Below, one piece after another: positions 7,055 to 12,594 of a stretch of DNA of 12,594 nucleotides. Position 1 is the stretch's first letter, and each line of letters opens with the position of its first letter. The notes under the pieces were generated by a model. That model did not search any database. It was not told the origin of the DNA and worked only from the letters and a program-made list of their open reading frames with translations. The translations under genes were made by a program, and so were the position numbers. Source of the stretch: DATKFM01 sp035544395 (lineage in GTDB: Bacteria; Pseudomonadota; Alphaproteobacteria; Dongiales; Dongiaceae); assembly GCA_035544395.1 (NCBI GenBank), contig DATKFM010000203.1, forward strand, positions 1 through 12,594, read 5' to 3'.

Positions 7055-7060
7055 TATACT
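7055..7060 (+). promoter_or_regulatory. Candidate -10 element of a leaderless Nudix transcript
   Basis: TATACT ends five bases before the Nudix ATG at 7066. Transcription from it would start at or next to the A of that ATG, and no Shine-Dalgarno sequence precedes the start, so the mRNA may be leaderless. The only -35-like hexamer, TTGTGC at 7030-7035, sits at a long 19-base spacing. Confidence 0.3.
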
Positions 7061-7065
7061 GGCCC

Positions 7066-7611
7066 ATGGCCGAAACCCGAACCAAGCCGTTCGACGGCTT
7101 CTCCCACCGGGTGCCGGAGGGCGATACCCACCACCGCATGGTCTGCGATTCCTGCGGCTTCATCGCCTATGAGAATCCGAAGGTCGTGGTGGGCTCGGTC
7201 TGCAAATGGGAAGACCGCATTCTGCTCTGCCGCCGCGCCATCAATCCGCGGCTGGGATTCTGGACGCTGCCGGCGGGCTATCTGGAATTGAACGAAGCGA
7301 CCGGAGATGGCGCGCTGCGCGAGGCTTGGGAGGAAGCGCGGGCGCGGATCGAGATCGACGGCGTGCTCGCGGTCTATTCCATACCCAGGCTCAGCCAAGT
7401 GCAGGTGATCTACCGGGCGCGGCTGCTGTCCGACGATGTATCGGCGGGGCCGGAGAGCGCGGAGGTCGGGCTGTTCCGCTGGGAGGAGATCCCCTGGCCC
7501 GAGATCGCCTTCCCGTCGGTGCGCTGGGCTCTTACGCACTACCGTGAGGCCCTGGATAGCGGCAGTTTCCACACAAGGAGCAACCCGCCCGGCGAGTTCG
7601 GCGACTACTGA
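7066..7611 (+). CDS. Nudix hydrolase with half of a zinc-ribbon N-terminus
   Basis: A 181-residue hydrolase predicted to cleave a nucleoside diphosphate linked to another group; the substrate (ADP-ribose, NADH-like or other) is not readable. The N-terminus has CDSCGFIAYENPKVVVGSV (27-45), like the Nudix_N_2 zinc ribbon, but only the second CxxC knuckle is present (Cys27, Cys30); the first is missing, so zinc binding is doubtful. The Nudix box runs from Gly71 to about residue 93: G-x5-E77-x7-R85-E86-x-x-E89-E90, with Arg92 where the consensus has Gly. The metal-binding REAWEE core is intact, so activity is plausible. ATG at 7066 is preferred over an upstream ATG at 6982 because the extension is unlike the family. 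It diverges from the 6167-6934 gene and converges on the transporter gene across 14 bases. Confidence 0.88.
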   Translation: MAETRTKPFDGFSHRVPEGDTHHRMVCDSCGFIAYENPKVVVGSVCKWEDRILLCRRAINPRLGFWTLPAGYLELNEATGDGALREAWEEARARIEIDGVLAVYSIPRLSQVQVIYRARLLSDDVSAGPESAEVGLFRWEEIPWPEIAFPSVRWALTHYREALDSGSFHTRSNPPGEFGDY

Positions 7612-7625
7612 CCGTCCGATCAATC

Positions 7626-8462
7626 TCAGCCCGCCAGATGCAATAGCGCGTTGCCGGCCGCCACCAGGGCTGCTGCAGCAATGCGCCGCGGGCCGAAAGG
7701 CTCATGCAACACCAGGGTGCCGATCAGCGCGGCGAGGATGACACTGGTCTCGCGCATGGCCGAGACATGGGCCATGGGCGCGAAATCCATCGCCCAGATG
7801 ACGATGCCATAGCCGATGCCGGCGATAATGCCGCCGAACAGGCCACGCTTCAGGTTCTCCGTGATCGATGCAACGACGCGTCCGCGTCGCAGCCAGAGGA
7901 AGGCGAGCCCGACCGGGATCATCTCCAGCGCCAGCAACCAGGTGATGTAGCTCAGGCCGTTGGCGGTGGAGCGCACGCCCAGGCCATCGAGCACCGAATA
8001 GCAGGCGATGCCCAGCGAAGTCGCGAAAGCGAAGAGTATCGAGCGGCCTTCGCCGGCCTTGGGGATGCCGGCCAGGCTGATCAGCCCGGCGCAGGCGATG
8101 ATCAGCCCAAGCCATTCGCCGCCATTCAAATGCTCGTTTGCGATCACCAGACTGGCGATGGCGATCAGCAGCGGCGCCGAGCCGCGGGCGATAGGATAGG
8201 TCTGGGACAGCGCACCGAAGCGGTAGGCCTCGACCAGGGTGAAATAGTAGACGGAATGGGCGAGCACGGAGCCGACCAGATAGGGCCAGCAGGCGGGATC
8301 CGGCAGCGGCACGAAAGGCAGAATGATCAGCCCGGGAATGCCGCCGAAGAAAATCACCAGGCATTGCATCACGGCCTTGTCGTTGCCGGCCTTGACGAAC
8401 GCGTTCCAGGTCGCGTGCATCACGGCGGCGGACAGCACCAGCAAGGTGACGGTGAGAGTCAC
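7626..8462 (-). CDS. DMT-superfamily (EamA-type) inner-membrane transporter
   Basis: A 278-residue membrane protein with about ten hydrophobic helices in two similar halves, the EamA/DMT layout. The first half begins LLVLSAAVMHATWNAFVKAG and includes VEAYRFGALSQTYPIARGSAPLLIAIASLVI; the second includes GGIIAGIGYGIVIWAMDFAPMAHVSAMRETSVILAALIGTLVLHEPFG. The repeated pattern of a helix, a short polar loop and A-x-R-x-(S/T) near the helix start is typical of amino-acid or metabolite exporters of this family; the actual substrate is unknown. The start at 8462 is GTG with only a weak ribosome site, so it may be off by a few codons. It lies 41 bases after the FkbM gene on the same strand and is probably co-transcribed. 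Confidence 0.9.
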   Translation of the reverse strand: MTLTVTLLVLSAAVMHATWNAFVKAGNDKAVMQCLVIFFGGIPGLIILPFVPLPDPACWPYLVGSVLAHSVYYFTLVEAYRFGALSQTYPIARGSAPLLIAIASLVIANEHLNGGEWLGLIIACAGLISLAGIPKAGEGRSILFAFATSLGIACYSVLDGLGVRSTANGLSYITWLLALEMIPVGLAFLWLRRGRVVASITENLKRGLFGGIIAGIGYGIVIWAMDFAPMAHVSAMRETSVILAALIGTLVLHEPFGPRRIAAAALVAAGNALLHLAG

Positions 8463-8503
8463 GGATCAGACCGGAAAATTGGGATGGCGGGATGGGCGGC
8501 GGT

Positions 8504-9448
8504 TCAGTTCGTCCGGCCCATTGGGGCGGCCCTTCCCGGAGCAGCGGGATGATCGGCCAGCCGCCGCAGCACGGTGTTGCGCTCGCGCCGGGCGATGGCC
8601 AGCAGCTTGCGCCGCCGCTGCCAGGGAATGTCAGGATACTCGATGACATTGCGGTCAGCGTCATAGAAGGCGATCTCGTAGCCCAGCTCGTCCAGCCAGT
8701 CGATCAGTGCCGCCGGCGAGCTGCCGAAATCCTTGAGCGCGTCGTCCATGGCCAGCAGGATCACGGCCGGGTGGCATTTCGCCAGATGTTCCCTGGCGCC
8801 TTGCAGCGCGGTCAGCTCGCAGCCGGCGATGTCCATGCAGAGCAGCGCATAGGGCCGCTTCGCCAGCAGCGCGTCGAGCCGCACGCTTTCGATGCCGACC
8901 ACGCGGGTGGCCAGTTCGCCTGCGGCGGGCGAGCGGCGGCGGCCGGATTTCGTGGTGCCGTCGGCATAGCGGCCGAGGCCGTCCTTGGCGCCGACCATGA
9001 CCGGGTTGATGACCACCGTCGCCTTGACGCCGGCGGCGGTCACCGCCTCGAGCAGCCTGGCGCGCATGGTGGGGCTGGGCTCGACGGCATCGACCCGTCC
9101 GGCGAGGCCGACCACCTTGGCTGCGGCGATGGCGTAAGAGCCGGTATTGGCGCCGATATCCAGCACCGCGTCGCCGGTGTGGAGATAGCGTTCCATGAAC
9201 GCGAAGTTGTGCCGGTCGGCGTTGTCGGGGCCGGCATGGGCCGTGGCGGCCTGGGTACTGGGCAGGGTCTTGATGGCGGATTTCGGCGGGCCGCCATTGA
9301 GGCCGACAGTCGGAGGGTCGTCACCGCCCAGAGCGATGCGGCGCAGCGTCTTAAATAGCGACCTGTCGGAGCCTTGATTGGCGCCTACTGATACGCCGGT
9401 CCGCTTGATGGTGCCCCCAGTTGGCATGAAATCCCGCCGATAACTCAT
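8504..9448 (-). CDS. FkbM-family SAM-dependent methyltransferase
   Basis: A 314-residue protein with the FkbM methyltransferase fold. SAM motif I is AVLDIGANTGSYAIAAAKVVG (from about residue 94), followed by VDAVEPSP (the acidic residue binding the SAM ribose), VRLDALL, then CMDIAGCELTALQGA (about 204-218), the equivalent of the family's KIDVEGxExxVLxGA, and HPAVILLAMDD. The first 80 or so residues (SDRSLFKTLRRIALGG, IKTLPSTQAATAH) are low in recognisable structure. FkbM enzymes usually O-methylate sugars or natural products; the target here is unknown, and no glycan genes adjoin it. Several starts are possible: GTG 9475, ATG 9448 or ATG 9427, none with a strong ribosome site. It follows ftsY by about 70 bases on the same strand, past a possible terminator. 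Confidence 0.85.
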   Translation of the reverse strand: MSYRRDFMPTGGTIKRTGVSVGANQGSDRSLFKTLRRIALGGDDPPTVGLNGGPPKSAIKTLPSTQAATAHAGPDNADRHNFAFMERYLHTGDAVLDIGANTGSYAIAAAKVVGLAGRVDAVEPSPTMRARLLEAVTAAGVKATVVINPVMVGAKDGLGRYADGTTKSGRRRSPAAGELATRVVGIESVRLDALLAKRPYALLCMDIAGCELTALQGAREHLAKCHPAVILLAMDDALKDFGSSPAALIDWLDELGYEIAFYDADRNVIEYPDIPWQRRRKLLAIARRERNTVLRRLADHPAAPGRAAPMGRTN

Positions 9449-9484
9449 TGGCACATACAGAAAACCTGCCCCCACTGTCTAGCG

Positions 9485-9513
9485 AAAAAAGGGTGGCATT
9501 TTATCTATTACCC
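9485..9513 (-). terminator. Possible weak intrinsic terminator after ftsY
   Basis: On the minus strand, four bases past the ftsY stop, GGGT and ACCC can pair across a 15-base AT-rich loop and are followed directly by six Ts. The stem is short, so termination would be partial. The AT-rich loop (TAGATAAAAT) could equally be a -10 region for the FkbM gene. Confidence 0.35.
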
Positions 9514-9516
9514 GAA

Positions 9517-10485
9517 TCACGTTCCCCCGCCAGGCCCGTTCAAGCCCATCAGGGAGCGGGCAAAGGCCTCGGCCTCGAAGGGCCGGAGATCGTCGGCGGT
9601 CTCGCCGACGCCGATGGCATGGACCGGCAACTTGAACCGTTCCGCCAGGGCCACCAGTACGCCGCCCCGGGCGGTGCCGTCCAGCTTGGTCACCACCAGG
9701 CCGGTGACGTCGGTCATCTGGCGGAAGGTATCCACCTGGGCATGGGCATTCTGGCCGGTGGTGGCGTCCAGCACCAGCAGGCAGTCATGGGGCGTCGCCG
9801 GATCCTGCTTGCGCAGCACACGCAACACCTTCTGCAGCTCTGCCATCAGGTTGGCCTTGTTGTGCAGGCGGCCGGCGGTGTCGATCAGCAGCACGTCATA
9901 GCTTTCGGCCTTCGCTTGCGCGAGGGCATCGTAGGCAAGGCTTGCGGGATCGCTGCCGGGTTCGCGGGTGATCACGGCGGCGCCGGTGCGCGCGCCCCAG
10001 ATCTTGAGCTGATCGATGGCGGCGGCGCGGAAGGTATCGCCGGCGGCCATCATCACGCGATGACCATCCTCGCGCAGCCGCGCGGCGAGCTTGCCGATGG
10101 TGGTGGTCTTGCCGCTGCCGTTGACGCCGACGACCAGGATGACGTGGGGCTTGTGCTGCGGGTCGATGGCGAGCGGCTTGGCCACGGGCTTGAGAATCTC
10201 CGCGATATCTTTTGCCAGCGCGCCGCGGATTTCCTCGGCGGAAATTTCCTGGTTGAAGCGCGTCTTCGCCAGATTGGCGGTGAGGCGCGCCGCGGTGGCT
10301 GGGCCGAGATCGGCCGCGATCAGGAGTTCCTCGAGCTCGTGCAGCGCCGCTTCATCCAGCTTCCGCTTGGTGAAGATATCGCCGATGCCCGTGGCGAGCT
10401 TCGACGAGGAGCGGCTGAGCCCTTCCCGCAGCCGCTGAAACCAGCCGCGCTTCGGCGCTTCGGTAGTGGCGGCGCGGTCGCTCAT
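9517..10485 (-). CDS. ftsY: Signal recognition particle receptor FtsY
   Basis: SRP-type GTPase at the inner membrane that receives the SRP-ribosome complex and hands nascent membrane proteins to the translocon. The 322 residues comprise a short basic, amphipathic N-terminus (KRGWFQRLREGLSRSSSKLATGI, which likely touches the membrane), the helical N domain (LDEAALHELEELLIAADLG, 43-61) and the G domain: P-loop GVNGSGKTT (120-128), DTFRAAA (150-156), DTAGR (202-206), TKLDGTARGG (266-275) and GVGE (292-295). The long acidic A domain of enterobacterial FtsY is absent, as is usual in alphaproteobacteria. The ATG at 10485 overlaps the mtaB stop as ATGA, with no clear ribosome site of its own, so translation is probably coupled to mtaB. 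Confidence 0.97.
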   Translation of the reverse strand: MSDRAATTEAPKRGWFQRLREGLSRSSSKLATGIGDIFTKRKLDEAALHELEELLIAADLGPATAARLTANLAKTRFNQEISAEEIRGALAKDIAEILKPVAKPLAIDPQHKPHVILVVGVNGSGKTTTIGKLAARLREDGHRVMMAAGDTFRAAAIDQLKIWGARTGAAVITREPGSDPASLAYDALAQAKAESYDVLLIDTAGRLHNKANLMAELQKVLRVLRKQDPATPHDCLLVLDATTGQNAHAQVDTFRQMTDVTGLVVTKLDGTARGGVLVALAERFKLPVHAIGVGETADDLRPFEAEAFARSLMGLNGPGGGT

Positions 10486-11825
10486 GGCTGAGTGCAAGTC
10501 CCAATAGTTTCTTCCCCGCGAAAGCGGGGGAAGAAGATCGGAGCGGAAGCACATGTCATTCGCCCGGTGAGTTCGTTGCCGTTGGCGCCATCGATCATGC
10601 AGTCAATAATCGCGCCCGGTGAAATCGTTGAGGGCGCATCGGCGATTCGCACTGGGGCGAAATGCTGGCTGTGGCCGAAGACTGCGGTGTCGTCAACGCG
10701 CTCCACGAGCACGTCGGCATGCCTACCGCGCTGAGATGCGAAGAACCGTGCCTTCGCCGCTTCGCCCGCAGCGCGCAGTCTCGCGGCGCGGGCTTTGCGC
10801 TCAGTCATCGGCAGCTGCGGCATGCGCGCGGCCGGCGTGCCCGTGCGCGCGGAATAGGGGAAGACATGGAGAAATGTAAGATCGCAATCCTCCACCAGCC
10901 GCAGGCTGTTCTCCGCCATCTCGGCGGTTTCCGTCGGGAATCCCGCTATCAGATCGGCGCCGAACACGGCGTCGGGCCGGCGGCGGCGGATGTCCGCGCA
11001 AACGCGCAACGCATCGGCGCGGCTGTGGCGGCGCTTCATGCGCTTCAGGATCATGTCGTCGCCGGCCTGCAGGCTGAGATGGAGATGGGGCATCAGCCGC
11101 GGCTCGGTCTCGATCAGCTGCAGGAGGTCGTCGTCGATCTCCACGGGATCCAGCGACGACAGCCGCAGGCGACGCAATTCGGGAACCTGTGCCAGCAGGC
11201 GGCGGATCATCTGTCCGAGTACGGGACGTCCCGGCAAATCGGCGCCATAGGCGGTGATGTCCACGCCGGTCAGCACGATCTCGGCGATACCGCCATCGGT
11301 CAGCGCGCGCACCTGGCGCACGACATCGCCGATGGGCACGCTGCGGTTCGGGCCGCGGCCGAAGGGGATGATGCAGAAAGTGCAGCGATGGTCGCAGCCC
11401 TGCTGAACCTGGACGAAGGCGCGGCAGCGCTCGGCGAAACCGGCGAGCAGATGATGCGCCGTCTCCCGCGCCTGCATGATGTCGTTGACCTGTACCCGCG
11501 GCGCGCCGTCCTCGACGAAGTCGATGTAGCTCTTGGCCTTCAGCTTCTCTTCATTGCCGATGACATGGTCCACCTCGGGCATCGAAGCGTAGCTGTTCGA
11601 ATCAATCTGCGCGCCGCAGCCGGTGACGATAATGCGCGCCGAAGGATTTTCGCGCCGCGCCCGGCGGATTGCCTGCCGCGCCTGGCGTTCGGCTTCGGCA
11701 GTGACCGCGCAGGTGTTGACGATGATCGCGTCCGAAAGCCCCGCTGCCGACGCATGACCGCGCATCACCTCGGATTCCCAGGCGTTGAGCCGGCAGCCGA
11801 AGGTGATGACCTGCGGCGCGGTCAT
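10482..11825 (-). CDS. mtaB: tRNA t6A37 methylthiotransferase MtaB
   Basis: Radical-SAM enzyme that converts t6A37 to ms2t6A37 in ANN-decoding tRNAs, using two [4Fe-4S] clusters. Domains: N-terminal MTTase domain with cluster cysteines at about 11 (ITFGCRLN), 39 (VNTCAVT) and 70 (VTGCGAQ); the radical-SAM core with CDHRCTFC (Cys144, 148, 151) and IVLTGVDITAYG; and a C-terminal TRAM-like domain (ADVLVERVDDTAVFGHSQHFAPVRI). FGCRLN with VTGCGA points to the MtaB group rather than MiaB or RimO. The start overlaps dapF as ATGA (ATG 11825) and the stop overlaps ftsY as ATGA. At 447 residues it is slightly long: after ELTGRM the last two dozen residues, including IFFPRFRGEE, are encoded by a palindromic repeat and its flanks (see 10509-10535). 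Confidence 0.95.
   Translation of the reverse strand: MTAPQVITFGCRLNAWESEVMRGHASAAGLSDAIIVNTCAVTAEAERQARQAIRRARRENPSARIIVTGCGAQIDSNSYASMPEVDHVIGNEEKLKAKSYIDFVEDGAPRVQVNDIMQARETAHHLLAGFAERCRAFVQVQQGCDHRCTFCIIPFGRGPNRSVPIGDVVRQVRALTDGGIAEIVLTGVDITAYGADLPGRPVLGQMIRRLLAQVPELRRLRLSSLDPVEIDDDLLQLIETEPRLMPHLHLSLQAGDDMILKRMKRRHSRADALRVCADIRRRRPDAVFGADLIAGFPTETAEMAENSLRLVEDCDLTFLHVFPYSARTGTPAARMPQLPMTERKARAARLRAAGEAAKARFFASQRGRHADVLVERVDDTAVFGHSQHFAPVRIADAPSTISPGAIIDCMIDGANGNELTGRMTCASAPIFFPRFRGEETIGTCTQP
10509..10535. repeat. Palindromic repeat-like hairpin within the 3' end of mtaB
   Basis: An 11-base arm (10509-10519) pairs with 10524-10535 around a GAAA tetraloop, with one bulged G at 10530. The core CCCCGCGAAAGCGGGG belongs to the same kind as the CATTCCCGCGAAAGCGGGAATG-type intergenic palindromes scattered through many proteobacterial genomes. 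Here it lies inside the mtaB frame, giving the FPRFRGEE tail, and 24 bases upstream of the ftsY start. In RNA it would be a stable stem in the mtaB-ftsY junction. Confidence 0.65.
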
Positions 11826-12594
11826 TGCTTGAACAGCGACTCGTCCAACGTGCCGGTGAAGCTCTGCGCGACCGGGCCGGTCATCAGCACGTGGTTGTTC
11901 TCCAGCCACTCGATCTCCAGGGCGCCGCCATCGAGGAAGACATGGGCGCGGCGGCCGGTCAGGCCGCGGCGCGCCGCCGCCACCAGGCTGGCGCAGGCGC
12001 CGGTGCCGCAGGCGCGGGTGATGCCGACGCCGCGCTCCCACACGCGCATGCGCAGCATGTCCGCCCCTTTAACCTCCACGACTTCCACATTGATGCGCTC
12101 GGGGAACAGGGGATCATGTTCGATCAGGGCGCCCAGCCGCTCCAGGTCGATCGCTTCGGCATCCTCGACGAAGAACACCACATGGGGATTGCCGACATTG
12201 ACTGCGGCGGGGTCCTTCAGCGGCCCTTGCGCATAGTCCAAGTGCAGCGTGTCCATCTCCCGCGCCAGGGGGATCTCGCGCCAGCCGTCATGGGCCGGCC
12301 CCATGTCGACGGTGACGCGGCCATCGCCGGCGGGCGTGGCGGCGATGCGGCCGCCCGTGGTGTCGAGCACCACCGGCCCATCCTTCTTATCGTCCATCAA
12401 CAGATGCGCGATGCAGCGGGCGGCATTGCCGCAGGCCTCCACCTCGCCGCCATCGGCGTTGCGGATGCGCATGACCGCGTCCGCGCCGGCCAGCACCGGC
12501 GGCTCCAGCACGATGAGCTGGTCGCAACCGACGCCGGTCCTGCGGTCGGCAATGGCCTTGGTGGCCGCGTCGCTCAACGCGATCGGCCGCTTGC
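11822..12594 (-). CDS. dapF: Diaminopimelate epimerase (N-terminus cut by the window edge)
   Basis: Cofactor-independent epimerase turning LL- into meso-diaminopimelate, the last shared step towards lysine and the peptidoglycan cross-linking residue. About 256 residues are visible; the frame stays open to the window edge, so only the first few dozen codons are missing. Both catalytic cysteines are present: in ADGGEVEACGNAARC (first Cys of CGN) and in GVGITRACGTGACA. Other landmarks are ADRRTGVGCDQLIVLEP near the N-terminus, VNVGNPHVVFFVED and ERINVEVVEV. An internal TTG at 12577 is not the start, since the upstream residues (KRPIAL) continue the family pattern. The stop overlaps the mtaB start by four bases (ATGA), making it the first visible gene of a dapF-mtaB-ftsY operon whose promoter lies outside the window. 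Confidence 0.96.
   Translation of the reverse strand, partial: KRPIALSDAATKAIADRRTGVGCDQLIVLEPPVLAGADAVMRIRNADGGEVEACGNAARCIAHLLMDDKKDGPVVLDTTGGRIAATPAGDGRVTVDMGPAHDGWREIPLAREMDTLHLDYAQGPLKDPAAVNVGNPHVVFFVEDAEAIDLERLGALIEHDPLFPERINVEVVEVKGADMLRMRVWERGVGITRACGTGACASLVAAARRGLTGRRAHVFLDGGALEIEWLENNHVLMTGPVAQSFTGTLDESLFKQ

Noticed and set aside
7704..8552. Plus-strand open frame of 282 codons opposite the DMT transporter gene
   Set aside because: The product is a Gly/Asp/Gln-rich shadow, while the minus strand gives a clean ten-helix transporter.
11826..12041. N-terminal extension of mtaB into dapF (72 extra residues)
   Set aside because: The extra sequence is Arg/Pro-rich shadow of dapF; the ATG at 11825, overlapping the dapF stop, directly precedes the conserved ITFGCRLN motif.
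10662..12236. Plus-strand open frame of 524 codons opposite mtaB and dapF
   Set aside because: It is antisense to two genes with intact catalytic cysteine motifs, and its own sequence is low-complexity Ala/Arg/Gly with no recognisable family.

Overview
This is a gene-dense, GC-rich stretch of bacterial chromosome that reads as an alphaproteobacterium, most likely Rhodospirillales-like. The case rests on protein style (a PleC/DivJ-like PAS histidine kinase, a DUF2336 protein, an FtsY without the long acidic N-terminus), the gene order dapF-mtaB-ftsY, and a perfect CtrA-type operator (TTAA-N7-TTAAC). The genus cannot be named from the sequence. Twelve protein genes were found, two of them cut by the window edges. 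No rRNA, tRNA, CRISPR array, insertion sequence or phage gene was seen.

Layout. Bases 1-1748 (minus strand) hold a class I SAM methyltransferase followed five bases later by the 5' two thirds of an alanine racemase gene. Bases 1749-2030 are non-coding; they hold the likely pgk promoter and what looks like the decayed tail of an ABC-transporter ATPase. pgk (2031-3230, plus) stands alone. It converges on an overlapping minus-strand pair (3268-5938): a DUF2336 protein and a soluble PAS-PAS histidine kinase. The 228-base leader of that pair carries the CtrA-type boxes. An unrecognised 255-residue protein (6167-6934, minus) diverges from a Nudix hydrolase (7066-7611, plus), which converges on a DMT/EamA transporter (7626-8462, minus). 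Upstream of the transporter, on the same strand, are an FkbM methyltransferase and then the tightly coupled run dapF-mtaB-ftsY, joined by two ATGA stop/start overlaps.

How the genes fit together. dapF (meso-diaminopimelate) and alr (D-alanine) both feed peptidoglycan synthesis; mtaB modifies tRNA; ftsY is the SRP receptor; pgk belongs to glycolysis/gluconeogenesis. These are housekeeping genes. The less ordinary parts are the putatively CtrA-controlled DUF2336/kinase pair, the palindromic repeat that has become the coding tail of mtaB, the ABC-ATPase remnant before pgk, and the unrecognised gene at 6167-6934. I saw no wholly new defence or mobile system; the DUF2336/kinase unit with its operators is the best candidate for undescribed biology.
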